Shown here: positions 1-11,078 of the stretch, in pieces | Numbering within the stretch: the first letter of the stretch is position 1 | Layout of the letters: each line of letters begins with the position of its first letter | Assembly: GCA_030686995.1 (NCBI GenBank) | Contig: CM060697.1 | Location: 101,340,772 to 101,404,771 of the forward strand | Length of the DNA stretch: 64,000 bases | From: Artemisia argyi | Lineage: Eukaryota; Streptophyta; Magnoliopsida; Asterales; Asteraceae | Direction: 5' to 3' | The notes under the pieces: model-generated | The model's database searches: none | What the model was told of the DNA's origin: nothing | The model's input: the letters and a program-made list of their open reading frames with translations, nothing else | Program-made: the position numbers and the translations under genes

Positions 1-282
1 AAATGGATGTTTTTAATTTTTTTAGGAATTATATATAGAGCATTCGTAATTTCGTATAGTGTTTTAAATTTTTATATTTTCTGTACTCCTGAATCTGATT
101 GTTTTGTCATCTTGTAAATATGGTAATAGATTGTTAGCAGATTCTCCCAAATCTTATTTTAGCATTGTAAATAAAATTTAAAATGCTATCTGATACAGTA
201 TCTTTTGGATTCAATTATTTTCTTATCCTTAAGTTCAACTAGATTTACAACTTATATTTGAATTAGATCATGTTTAAGATAT

Positions 283-355
283 GGGTTTTGCTAATCATAG
301 CCCTAAGGACTGGGTTAATCATACCACAATTAGCCTATGTTAATCTCTAAACAAT

Positions 356-394
<39 letters not shown>

Positions 395-530
395 GGGAAT
401 ATCAATATCATTTTTCTTGTTTAAAATTATAATTCCTCATAAATCTGAAAATTGAAACTGTTTATTGATAATCATTTTGCTAATTGTGGCATACTTGACC
501 ATAGCACTCAGGGTTATTGTTAGCAAAACC
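283..530. mobile_element. Foldback MITE-like inverted repeat with 35-C loop
   Basis: The left arm (about 283-346, beginning GGGTTTTGCTAA) and the right arm (about 468-530, ending TTAGCAAAACC) are imperfect reverse complements over roughly 60 bp, sharing CCACAATTAGC and ACCCT/GCCCT blocks. The loop contains an uninterrupted run of 35 C at 357-391. No clean target-site duplication is visible, so the superfamily is unknown. It lies in a kinesin intron. Confidence 0.6.
357..391 (+). repeat. Poly-C homopolymer, 35 nt
   Basis: An uninterrupted run of 35 C sits inside the loop of the foldback element. Length is likely unstable and may be set by assembly rather than biology. Confidence 0.95.
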
Positions 531-911
531 TTATATGATAACCATACAAGACATCATAAGCATTACAATTATGTATGTACTTGTATCATTCACGATAATG
601 ATTTCGTTAGTTATCTAATGAAAAACCACTAACTTGACACCGAAGTTCCTCAAATATAATGCAGATTAGTTAAAGTTGCTTTTGACAAATTCACAAAGGG
701 CAATTCTGTCAGGCTCCCGATTCATTAATGAAATCCACATGTATTGCTTAAAAGATGAAACTTGCCAATTGTACACTTTGATAACTATGAGTAGATGCTA
801 AAATAATCAGCTTTATAGGTTAAAGCTTAGGTAGTACTACTATGAATGCATTCTCTTTTTTATTTATTTTTCATTATTCCTACTCTCATTTTGGTTCTTG
901 TTTGGTAACAG

Positions 912-3900
912 ATAGAGTATATGGTGGTGATGCAACCACTAGGCAAGTGTATGATGAAGGAGCTAAAGGAATTGCACTTTCCGTGGTTAGTGGCATCAAC
1001 TGTAAGTCCGACCCACTTTACTTCTATTAGCCCATTTACTAGCGGATGACTCTGAATGTGACTAGCGGATAACTTTGACTAATGACTTCTCCCCTGGTTT
1101 TAGCAAGCATATTTGCATATGGGCAAACAAGTAGTGGGAAAACATACACAATGACAGGGATAACAGAGTACACCGTAGCAGATATATACGATTATATCCA
1201 AAAAGTAAGAGATTTCTTTCTGCTTTTTTGGTTTATGTATAAATTTAGTGATAATTTATCTTTGAAATAAATATTTCTTTTCTATTTCTTTAGCATGAAG
1301 AAAGGGCGTTTGTTTTGAAGTTTTCGGCTATAGAAATCTATAATGAAGCCATAAGAGACCTTCTAAGCACAGAGAATATTCCACTAAGGGTTTTGGATGA
1401 TCCGGAGGTAACTTCATTCTATGATCGAATTATTGTATGTAATGTATCAATGCATACACCATATTTATTATTTCTTTTAAAAAATCTCAGAAAGGGACAA
1501 TTATAGAGCGACTTACCGAGGAAACTCTGAGGGATTGGAGCCATCTTAAGCAACTGTTGTCCGTCTGTGAAGGTACGATGCAGTTTATGATATAGTTAAC
1601 TTTAATTTGTATTTAAGAGAATCAAGGTATTTGATATAAAGAAAATTAATAGTACACTCGTTTTATTTATTAATGATGTTTTTAGGCTTTTGAGTTTAGA
1701 TTCAGTTATCTTAAATTTGAATAGTATATTTGTTAAAACAGTTAAAATATTTCATGACTGAAACATGAGTTCAACCATGTAACCTAAAACGTACTGGATC
1801 GGACCGCTATGGCTACAATTTCCTTATCTGGTCTTTGTTTTTTTCTTGCAGCTCAAAGAAAAGTGGGAGAGACATCCCTCAATGAAACAAGTTCAAGATC
1901 TCATCAGATTCTTAGACTGGTATGATAATGATACCATTTTCATATCTATGATAGTTATACGCGCACAGACAAACATGGTTTATGTTACTGTATGTGTAGT
2001 ATGTTTGTATTCTGAAATTTAGCCATGATTAATTTGGTTTTTGTAGACGATTGAGAGTTCGGCTCGTGAGTTCATAGGGAAGGATAAGTCGACAAAACTT
2101 ACAGCTAGCGTGGTATGGACACTACCCTTCTGCAGTTCTGCTTTAACTTGCAATTTCTGAAGTTGTTAAGAAAAGTGGCATAAAGAAACATCAATATTGT
2201 AAAGGTTCTGTATATAATGAACTTTTCATTTTCAGAACTTCGTTGATCTTGCGGGAAGCGAGCGTGCAGCTCAGGCATTATCTGTTGGGCAAAGACTCAA
2301 AGAAGGTTGCCACATTAACCGTAGTTTATTGACACTGTCCACCGTGATTCGGAAGCTAAGGTCAGGCAAACATGCTCCCTTTGTCTCATGATTACTGTCA
2401 CAATCTCCTTTTTCATATTTTCCATGAAATTGCAACTTCTCTTTTTCATAGAATAATATCAAGTTAAAGTTCTTTGTTACACCTAGTATGATTGTTGCCA
2501 ATAAAGTACTCGGTAATGTTGATGTGGGTCCATAGGATCTCCTTCTGGTTGGGTCACTTGAACTGTGTGTCTTACTTTCTTGTTAAATGGGTCAAAAGTC
2601 AAAACTGATATTTTTATGGATTGGATTGGGCTGATCCAAAACACCGTCGAATATTATCTTTCAAATTTATTGAATACAGTTATCGTGTCAAATGTGATCT
2701 CAAAATTTGTATAATTTTATTGATAATTTGAACTTTCTTGAATAAAATGATTAATGATATTTTATGTTCTAAAAACTACTTAGATAAACTTCGACCCGTT
2801 TGACCTGTTGGAGATATGACATGTATCGACCCATCGATATATTGATGGGTCGAATTTAAATCAAATATTTGACATAATTAGGAAGGGCATTTTGGGCTTT
2901 GGTATACTTGAGTTAGTTTTCTAACTTATTTGCCATTAACTTTGGACTCCGTTGATCAAATGCAGCAAGGGAAAACATGGGCATGTAAATTACCGTGATT
3001 CAAAGCTGACACGTATCTTACAACCTTGCTTGGGAGGCAATGCACGAACCGCCATCATTTGTACCTTAAGTCCAGCTCGAGAACACGTTGAGCAATCAAA
3101 AAACACTCTTTTATTTGCTAGTTGTGCAAAAGAAGTGACAACAAATGCACAAGTTAACGTGGTGATGTCTGATAAGGCCTTGGTGAAACATCTACAAAAA
3201 GAATTGGCCAGATTGGAAAATGAGCTAAGAACACCTGCTCCTCCAGATTATTCAGCACTCCTCAAGAAGAAAGATCAGCAGATCGAGAAGGTATGGTTTT
3301 CTTTTGAAAGTCAAATTAACCATAAGTTGGGGTTTGGGTTAAAAATTATAAAATATATTTATTATTCACAGTTGGAGAAAGAGGTGCGGGATCTTATCAA
3401 ACAAAGGGATCTTGCTGAATCTCGGATCAAGGAATTGCTACAAGCCGTTAGAAATGATCAAACTTCAACACAATGGGTATGTTATAAGTTTAATGTATTT
3501 TGGCAGGATGCAAAGTTTATGATCATTTATAATAACCTACAAAAAATTTCGAGTGATGTTATAAAAGCTTGTTTTTCTTTCTGATTATCCTGTTTTGCCA
3601 CTTTTTTCTTTTGAATTTAGGATGGGCAACGAGGAAACACGTGTGATGATGAATATTCCGCTTCTGAATCAACAAACATTAGGTTATCGGGTACCGGTCA
3701 CCACCAAGAAGAGTCAAACGACATCTGCAAAGTGGTCCGATGTGTTGAGACAGATGAATCCACCAATGATCACATAGCTTCAGAATCAGCTGACATTTCC
3801 AATGGTGCAACAGACTCAGTATCGGGTCCCAGTGAAAGAAACCAGTTCCGAAATCGGGTTAATATTGGGTCATTGGAGCAGAATTTCCAAGATTTACAAA

Positions 3901-5591
3901 ACACCATAAACTCTTTAGCTGAACCACCGTATGTTGATGAAGAACCAGAAGTTCAATCACAGATATCGAATCCAACGAGTTTTAAGCTCACCAAAAGCAG
4001 AAGCTGCAGAGCTAATCTAATGACTAGTTCTTCACTACCGGAATTCAAGAACACGCCACCAACTGATTTCGAGACAGAATTTACCGGAAGACCAGATATT
4101 GGCAATCATAGGAAGCTATGGGATCTCCCTTCGTCAGAATTTGATGGGGCCGCTAGCAAAAGGTTGTTGAGAAGTGATTCACAGTCCTCACTTGGAAGTA
4201 CAATGTTGGAAGATGGAAAGAGTAAAACAGGAGAAGAAGATATTCCGAGTGTAGATACTTTTGTTGCAGGATTGAAGAAAATGGCTAAACTTCAATATGA
4301 TCAGGTTTGACTTTTGACTTTATGTTCGTTCACTTTTTACTTACCTTAGAAAGATGGGTTCTTGTGAACCGGTCGGGCCAAAAATAGAACTGAGCATAAA
4401 GTATGTTGCTTTTTTTTTTTTGCAACTAACCCATTTTCTTATGTATCTATAGGTTCACGGGTCAGGTGCAGAGACTGATGGTTTGGGAAAAAGTGTCAAA
4501 AGCATTGGGTTGGATGCAATTGCGCCAGGTGAAGATTGGCCTCAAGAATTTGCAAGGCAGCAGAAATTGATTCTTGAACTTTGGCAAGAATGCAATGTTT
4601 CTTTGATTCACAGAACATATTTTTTCTTGCTGTTTAGAGGTGATCAGATGGATTCTATTTACATGGAGGTTGAAGTTAGGAGGCTTTCATTTCTCAAGGA
4701 AACATTTTCAAAGGGTAATCCGGCAGTTCAGGATGGACATACTCTAACATCAGCATCAAGGTACTCTCTCTATTGACTGGTGAATGGTTTTGGGGATGCC
4801 AATGGGTTATTGGTCAAGTATGGGTCGAAACAGGCCGGACCGGTTGGCTGATACGTTAACATTTTTAGTCCAGTTTAGCTGTTTTTTTTAATGGTAAAAA
4901 TAATCAATGTGTTTATTATAATTAAGATACCATACTATCATAGGGGTGGCTTTTTATCTGTCAATATCCAATGACCGATGGGTCAAGGTTTTGAACCTTG
5001 GCCGAAGGATTGGAACTTAAAGAATTAGAATCAGAATCAAATAATTAGATAGTTAATTAAAACTATGGAAGGTTATGTATTTTACATGTATCATATCAAG
5101 TCATTACTATAAGTAACTTTTTACCTGCTTTTAAGAATCTACTTATTTTGACCATTAATAATAATAGTAGAGTCATGATCTGTTTTTGCCAGACGCTCCA
5201 AATAGATTCTCTGATTTAAAGTTACTAATACGCTCAAACGTACCTTTTTTTTTTTTTTGGAATAATCAGCATTAAAGCTCTACGAAGGGAGAAGGCAATG
5301 TTAAGCAGACTAATGAACAAACGGTTTTCCGAAGAAGAAAAGAAGAAACTTTACCAAAAATGGGGTATCAATCCTAACTCAAAACGAAGGAGGCTGCAGC
5401 TGATCCATCGTCTGTGGAGCAACACTGAGGATCCAAGCCACGTACAAGATAGTGCTTCAATAGTTGCCAAGCTGATTAGGTTCTCAGAACAGGGTCAGGC
5501 CCTCAAGGAGATGTTTGGGCTTAGCTTCAGTCCTCCAAAAATGGTCAGGAGATCGTTGGGCTGGTTACCCACCAAGTCGTCACTCATGTAA
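912..5591 (+). CDS. KIN-7 family kinesin with DUF3490 tail, 5'-partial
   Basis: Plus-end type microtubule motor of the plant KIN-7 (NACK-like) group. Twelve exons are visible: 912-1001, 1104-1204, 1294-1407, 1491-1572, 1852-1919, 2047-2112, 2236-2360, 2966-3290, 3372-3476, 3621-4304, 4453-4760 and 5270-5591 (TAA). All have GT/AG borders and consistent phase, giving about 796 residues. The motor domain shows the P-loop GQTSSGKT (second exon), switch I NETSSRSH (fifth exon), switch II DLAGSE (2236 exon) and the [11 protein letters not shown] and LGGNARTAI motifs. The neck and coiled coil follow (KDQQIEKLEKEV), then a low-complexity linker in the 684-bp exon. The last two exons encode the DUF3490 tail ([25 protein letters not shown]). 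The first visible exon begins in the second base of the Asp codon of the FDxV(Y/F)G region, so the start codon and first beta strands lie upstream of position 1. No in-frame lesion is seen. Subfamily assignment (KIN-7E/F type) is from the tail and is inference. Confidence 0.95.
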
Positions 5592-6254
5592 GTCAAAGGT
5601 TTTATAGCTGACTTCAGATGAACAGATTGACAAAAGTAAGCGTTTAACCAATACTTGTTTTAGTATATGTTTCCTAAGTAGTAGAATGAAATTGGATTTG
5701 AACCATTGGATGTGGGACAAACATGAATTCGAAGTTTACTGAGTTGAGTTTGCTGTTTTTTAGAGGAATACGATTCTTGTAATCGTCTTTGTTTGACCTT
5801 TTACTTTGACTTTTTGGTTTGATAAAAAGTGATCACTTAATCGGGCTTGTTTCCAATATGTGTGTGATGTGATAGAACCGAAATGGGTTTGCACCATTGT
5901 TGGTTCTCCAGCTTTACATGAATCCGAATTTACTGATTTGGTTCCACTGTTCTTGATAGAATTCTATTCTTGTAATCTACTGTTTGACTTCATTGATTTG
6001 ACTTTAGTGTGAAAATGCTCATTTGACCTATTGTGGTATTTTTAGTGGCAAGGGATTTTTCAACAATACTAGAGTCTGAATTGTTAAATTTAGCTTTGTG
6101 GTTCTAGATGAAATGCAAGAATGCGATTAAATCAACTAGTGTTTTGACTTCATATAATGCATGATAAGATGGTTTATACTTCACATTTCACAATAAGTTT
6201 ATAAACATTTCAAGTTAGATATAAACACTTTTGAGTTTAAACCAAAAAGACTTT
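5592..6254. other. Kinesin 3' flank, intergenic
   Basis: AT-rich DNA directly after the kinesin stop, likely 3' UTR and then spacer. I see no ORF with family resemblance. Two similar stretches near 5700 and 5880 share wording around 'gaattTACTGA(G/T)TT..GTT..CTGTT.TT', suggesting an old local duplication. Confidence 0.6.
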
Positions 6255-7045
6255 GTAAAATGTACTCTCCGGTCAAATAGTTGTAAGTTCAAGTCTTGTC
6301 TGTCACATATCAATATATATGTGATTAGACCCTTTAAAATAAGAATGAAACACTTAAAGAGTTCAAGATTTAGATAGAAGAGGCATTCGCATATATATTC
6401 CTTCTAAAATGCAAAATTACATATATGTTCGTTTAGTTTTGCATTACTTATATATGAATGATATTATTGACAACATCTATTTGCATAGATGTTCCTGTGA
6501 TGGCCGTTGGACAGACATATTTTTTGAAGCTAATTGATCTGTAATGTGGCCGAACATTATCCGTCTAACCCTCTTGTTAACAATCGGGGCTTGGTATTCA
6601 TGATAGATAGTTTCAATTCCGGCTTTCTTTAAATACATTTCATCTAAGGAGTGAGGATATTTGATAACTCTCATCATAAAATGGTAAATTTCCATTAGCT
6701 AAGAATGAGTAATCTGAACCATATACAGATATTGAAGTCCATGCATTAAAGAAGACAAAAATTAAGCTTGCACAATCAAGTATGCGATGATTGGTTAAGC
6801 CAACCGAAATACCAGCATTTGGAAAAGTGGTTACTTGCACACAAAAAAAGGGATGGATATCAAGTCTAGTAGCATGTTCCAATAGAGTTACTAGAGGATA
6901 AAACATATTACTACAGTCTTGAGGATGATTTCCAACAAGATGGTTAAAAACTTAAAATCAACACTGATCGACAGCAAATGCAACAGAATCACCCCGCATA
7001 ACTTTATTATTATTATTATTATTAGGGATTGTCTAACCAATGCAC

Positions 7046-7181
7046 TAAGGGCATTGGTTAAGAAGGCATGAACAATCATAAATAGGCTCAGGGCCCACAC
7101 ATAAAGTACACTTTTTGAATTAAAAAAAATAATTTTTTAGTCATTTTTTGTGGGTCCGTACCCTTCTTAACCAATGCCCCC

Positions 7182-7183
<2 letters not shown>
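7046..7183. mobile_element. Small MITE with about 20-bp terminal inverted repeats
   Basis: GGGCATTGGTTAAGAAGG near the left end and CCTTCTTAACCAATGCCC at the right end are inverted repeats. The element is flanked by ATT microsatellite and lies in the intron or gap of BAHD pseudogene A. A 3-bp TAA/TTA target pattern is possible but not proven. Confidence 0.6.
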
Positions 7184-7226
<43 letters not shown>

Positions 7227-7457
7227 GAGGCCCCTATAATCCAAGTCTTTCACTATCTTTCTATGTGGCCCAAAGTTTATCTTCTATTTTTTGTAAGTGG
7301 TTCGGTTCACCTTTGATAATATTTAATAAAGACACTAAAAATTCAAAACGTTTATATATAAAACTATAAATATTAATGGATGTATACTAAATTGGGGCCC
7401 CTTACAAAGGAGGCCCGGTGCGGTTGCACCACTTGCACATGCTAATCACCGCCACTG

Positions 7458-7508
<51 letters not shown>
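7183..7508. repeat. ATT microsatellites with embedded GGCCC-rich TE fragment
   Basis: ATT runs lie at about 7183-7224 and 7457-7509. A shorter run at about 7000-7023 lies just left of the neighbouring MITE. Between the two long runs is a fragment carrying GAGGCCCC and ending CCGCCACTG. That ending and the GGCCTC motifs match the hAT-like pieces at 26603-27378 and 28505-28641, so this is probably another fragment of that group. Confidence 0.6.
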
Positions 7509-7510
<2 letters not shown>

Positions 7511-7854
7511 AACTTGAAGTATTAGGATCAAGAATGATAATCAGGTTATATTAATTACCTGTAAATGGGAAGAAATGTTGAAGACTGATGGACTATGATT
7601 GTTTGAGCTTGGGAATAACTGTTATGAGTGAAACAGGTTTTAGAATACGGGAACTCGTAAAAGAAAAGCTGGTGGATAGGCGGAAATGAAGACAATCATG
7701 GTAAAAAAAAAGTAAGTGACGAAGACTTTTTGCCGATGGTGTTGGGGGTGGTGGTGAGATTCGGCGCTTTTCAAGAATAGTCACTGATTCCTCAGTGATG
7801 GCCATTTGATTTTCAGGATCGAGGTATAAAAGAAGAATGGATACCATTAGTTAT

Positions 7855-8046
7855 CAGGGGCGCAGCTACATAGGGGGGCGACCCCCGAAATTTTTTTTGC
7901 GATGTAGGGGTATATAGTTTTCGTGTAGAAAAATTTCGGTATATTCGGTTTCGACCCCCCAAAATTTCGGTATTACCCGAAAAATAGCGTTAGGAAAAAA
8001 AAATTTAGATCCCGACCCCACTGAAAATTTTCTAGCTTCGCCACTG
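7855..8046. mobile_element. hAT-type MITE, 192 bp
   Basis: Termini are CAGGGGCG and CGCCACTG (inverse CAGTGGCG). It is flanked by an 8-bp target duplication, TTAGTTAT at 7847-7854 and TTAGCTAT at 8047-8054, with one mismatch. Unit B has a single uninterrupted TTAGCTAT at the matching place (about 27492), an empty-site confirmation. The 8-bp duplication and CAG...CTG ends define the hAT superfamily. Confidence 0.88.
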
Positions 8047-8054
8047 TTAGCTAT

Positions 8055-8710
8055 GTATATGTTAGATTTACACCAGACATTCCTAATTGATTATTTGACT
8101 GGTTGATGCGAAGAATAGATGGTTTCCATTGATTTTAGCAGCGCAGCTTTGCATGCATTGGACTAGCTTCATCAAAAGGTTGCAGCGAAAATGTATATCG
8201 GTCTCTAAGGAAAGCTATTTCAGCTATATCAAACTAAAATTCTAGATAGAGCTACGACTAAAATTCTAGATAGAGCTACGACGTAATTGTGTGACAAAAG
8301 ATGTGCGATTGTGAAACATGTGTTGTGGAATAAAACAAAGGGGAAAAGATAAAAAGCTAAGTTCACTAGAATACTGTTGGTAAAAGGGAAAGAAGCTAAG
8401 AGAGTTCTTAAAAAGCGATTAGATCGACGTGTAAGAGAAGCAAATATATTGACAATGTGATTCAGGATGACTAACTAGCTAGGTGTTAAGCTAAATATCT
8501 AATACCTTACTGTTCTCACTATTATATAATTATTGAGCTCATAATTTGTTAGTGAGTTTCCCCTTCAGGGCATATATGCTTTGAAAGGCCTAACTAATAA
8601 ATTCATGAAATGTCGTTTGTTTTTTCTTTGATCCACATAAACAAAAGAAACATTTGATCAATGGCACATTGACACTCATCGAAACTAAACTCGAACTAAA
8701 ATATGTAAAT
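8055..8710. other. Duplicated non-coding spacer, unit A
   Basis: No gene recognised. The stretch is homologous to unit B at about 27500-28430 and 38430-38510, which together form the equivalent spacer split by transposons there. Confidence 0.7.
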
Positions 8711-8720
8711 TACACGTGGA

Positions 8721-9257
8721 GAGTTGAGATCCATGAAGAACCCATACATGCCATAGAACCTATCAACCAATTATAGCCACCCATTTATATTTTTCACCTT
8801 TTTTTTCAAAACAACATATCTTGCAAACGGTAAATCTTCAAGCTACAAAAAAAATACCATCGCGACGAGAATTTTATGATATTTCTATAGATATGCATTG
8901 TTATATACTTTCGACGAACTTTTTTTTCGCCCAGAAAGAATCATATATGATTCGTAAAAATCATATATGATTCGTAAAAAATCATATATGATTCGATTCT
9001 TCGAATCATATATGATTTTTCTGGGCGAAAAAAAAAGTTCGTCGAAAGTATATAACAATGCATGTCTATAGAAAGATAATTTAATTCTCGTCACAATGGT
9101 ATTTTTTTTGTAGTTTGACGATTTACGGTTTGCAAAATATTTAAGTTTTAAAAAAAGAGTGAAACTTTATTTTCTTTTATTTTAATAAAAAAAATGAGTG
9201 GCTAAAATTGCTTGATGAGTTCTATGGTAAAAGTTGGACCTATAAAGAACTTTTGGC
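8721..9257. mobile_element. MULE-type foldback MITE, 537 bp
   Basis: Nearly the whole element is one long imperfect palindrome: left arm about 8721-8985, right arm about 9000-9257. The centre has repeated AATCATATATGATTCG units. The ends are GAGTTGAGATC and CTTTTGGC. Flanking 10-mers TACACGTGGA (8711-8720) and TACACATGAA (9258-9267) form a 10-bp target duplication with two mismatches. Unit B has one copy of the site (TAGACATAGA, about 38514-38523). A second member of the family lies at 62693-63551 with a perfect 10-bp duplication. The 9-11 bp duplication and long arms indicate a Mutator-like origin. Confidence 0.88.
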
Positions 9258-9267
9258 TACACATGAA

Positions 9268-9533
9268 TCACTTCTTAGTAAACACACGAAAATAACATAT
9301 ATTTTTGGAAATCCAAACCATACATACCTAATCTATACATTGTCACACAACCAAATAAATCACACGTTTGTCCCCGACAAGACTTGAAGCCAACGACTTG
9401 GTTGGGGACATAATTATATTTCACGTTACCGCTAAGCCAATTGTCCGTACGTGGCCACTTAAAAAAACATATAGCAGCTGGAGGAAAAACAAACACCTTA
9501 CAAGTTGAAAGTTTAACGAAGTTAGATTTCAAA
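9268..9533. other. 3' flank of DUF247 copy A
   Basis: Short non-coding stretch, collinear with 38524-38783 in unit B. No separate gene is supported. Confidence 0.6.
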
Positions 9534-10817
9534 TTAATGCTTAATGGCGAAAATGGTCTGAACCACGGTAAGACCAAAAAGGATCATTCCATCAAATAGA
9601 GTAATGATACTCCATGGACTATTGAAATATTTGCGCCTCAACCACACAATATTTTTTGGCCAGTAACCCTCGTGGTAGCTAACCAGTTGTGTCAATTCAT
9701 TCACGTAAAAGAAATTTGTCATTGGAACTTCTTTGACAATGTTGTTTATCATCTTTGCAGCTTCTTTATTCGAACCAATTATGTTGACAATGACTTTCGA
9801 TTCTACCAACTTGGCTATGTCCTCTTGACCGTCAATTAGGATATCCATGGCTAGAGCATACGACGAAATATACTTATTTACATTATATGTTTGTTCATAT
9901 GCAATTACGTTACGAAATAACAACTCAGAGAAGTGGCTAATACAGAATGATGGCATTTTGATCCGAACAGGAGTTCCCCAGAACCAGGAAAACCATCCAA
10001 ACCTTGACCATTCAAGTTGCATTGCGAGTGGCCAACTTTCATCTTGATAAGGCTTAAAGCTCACCCCCACCTTGTCCAGTTCTCGGGCATCGTGGATTAT
10101 TGAAGGTTGTAAACAAGCTTTTGCAATAGGGAATTCTGGTTGGAACTGTTTATGAAAAAAGCCAAGAATATGATCAGGAGTTGTCTCTTCTTCAGCAGGT
10201 CTGATTCTTAAGTGTGTGCGAAAGGGAGTGCCAACTGTCAGTACCGGATAGATAAGTTTAGTGAGAGAGGCTGTTGGCTCGAATTTTAGAACAGTGGACT
10301 CAAAGATAAAGTTAAGTACAAAGAATGGAATCTGGTTTTCCATCAGCAACAAGTCTAGGCATATAGACTGGGCAAGCAAAGGACTTACACTATCGGTTGA
10401 ATGCTTTATACAAAATTCTAGTATGAAGCAACCATCCATTAGCATCATTTTCGCAAGCTGAACGTCACTATATGGCCTCATCCCAATATACCGTGCCCTG
10501 ATCTGGTCTACTGAAGCATTCACCTTTCGTAAACATGTGTCTAATGTTGTCTCTCGCAAGCGGGAATCTACACGTAAAAATAGATCATGCAGATAAATCC
10601 TTTTTAGTCCTTCCATTTCCTTCACATTCTCATCTTCATGGTGCAGAGGTCCAATAGACACCACCCTAGGAGTGAAAGACTTTGGGCTCAGATTTCTGAG
10701 CATACTAGGAACCATGGAGATTGATGATGAAAATTGGTGAGTACTAATATTGTTTCGACCTTCTTCACATCCAAGAAGAATTTGGATAGTGTCTTGATTG
10801 TTAATAGCATTTGCCAT
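9534..10817 (-). CDS. DUF247/UPF0481 family protein, copy A
   Basis: An intact single-exon gene of 427 residues, in the usual size range for the plant DUF247 family. The N-terminal part shows the family hallmarks SMVPSMLRN, PRVVSIGPLHH and GLKRIYLHDL. The middle has MMLMDGCFILEF and DLLLMENQIPFFVL, matching the conserved MxxDGCFxxE and D.xxLENQxPFFxL blocks. The C-terminal part has the VNxLTQLV-like region and ends in one hydrophobic helix (SIITLFDGMILFGLTVVQTI), as expected for a C-terminally anchored membrane protein. The start at 10817 is chosen because the same ATG context is kept in copy B. Molecular function is unknown; some grass relatives act in self-incompatibility, but nothing here shows that role. 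The Copia element at 11079 lies 261 bp upstream and has separated the gene from its old promoter region (17029-17573). Confidence 0.92.
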   Translation of the reverse strand: MANAINNQDTIQILLGCEEGRNNISTHQFSSSISMVPSMLRNLSPKSFTPRVVSIGPLHHEDENVKEMEGLKRIYLHDLFLRVDSRLRETTLDTCLRKVNASVDQIRARYIGMRPYSDVQLAKMMLMDGCFILEFCIKHSTDSVSPLLAQSICLDLLLMENQIPFFVLNFIFESTVLKFEPTASLTKLIYPVLTVGTPFRTHLRIRPAEEETTPDHILGFFHKQFQPEFPIAKACLQPSIIHDARELDKVGVSFKPYQDESWPLAMQLEWSRFGWFSWFWGTPVRIKMPSFCISHFSELLFRNVIAYEQTYNVNKYISSYALAMDILIDGQEDIAKLVESKVIVNIIGSNKEAAKMINNIVKEVPMTNFFYVNELTQLVSYHEGYWPKNIVWLRRKYFNSPWSIITLFDGMILFGLTVVQTIFAIKH

Positions 10818-11078
10818 CAGATTTTTTAGGAAAATTTTGAGTTTGATTATATATGAAGTAGAGTTTTACAATTGATGCAAGCTAGAAAACATGCAATTGC
10901 TACCTTTAAATAACTGGAATCAAGATAACATGCATGTGTAATGCGTTTACTTTTTAAAGATAAAGGAATTGTTTTGGCTTGTACATTTGAGAACGAAAAT
11001 ATTATTAGTGATAAGCTCTACATTGTATTTTTGAAATAACAAGAAATCATATAAATCGAAAACAACTTTTACAATAAG

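Larger units (their letters stand above)
1..911 (+). other. Kinesin intron sequence before first visible exon
   Basis: No coding exon is recognisable here. The stretch ends in a polypyrimidine-rich acceptor (AG at 910-911) and is best read as the 3' part of a long intron of the kinesin gene. It contains the foldback element at 283-530. The missing first exon should encode the N-terminal motor strands and must lie to the left of the window. Confidence 0.75.
6477..7805 (-). pseudogene. BAHD acyltransferase (malonyltransferase-like) pseudogene, copy A
   Basis: A remnant of a BAHD acyl-CoA-dependent acyltransferase. Reading right to left, the N-terminus starts at the ATG at 7805 (MAITEESVTILEKRRISPPP) and runs to an in-frame TAG at 7593-7595, followed in frame by SISLQHFFPFTG and a possible splice donor at about 7560. 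Homology resumes at about 7003 (GDSVAFAVDQ) after a frameshift, with GNHPQD, FCVQVTTFPNAGIS, then the HxxxD catalytic motif as HRILD and AWTSIS. A second frameshift lies near 6660-6695, after which KYPHSLDEMYLKKAG continues in another frame. Homology stops near 6477, so the C-terminal half with the DFGWG motif is missing. The gap between the two parts holds ATT microsatellites and MITEs. The subfamily resembles anthocyanin/flavonoid malonyltransferases (inference). Confidence 0.8.

Noticed and set aside
7593..7847. Separate 84-residue gene
   Set aside because: It is the N-terminal fragment of the BAHD pseudogene ending at an internal stop, not an independent gene.
9847..10461. Plus-strand ORFs within DUF247 copy A
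   Set aside because: Antisense shadows of an intact conserved gene.
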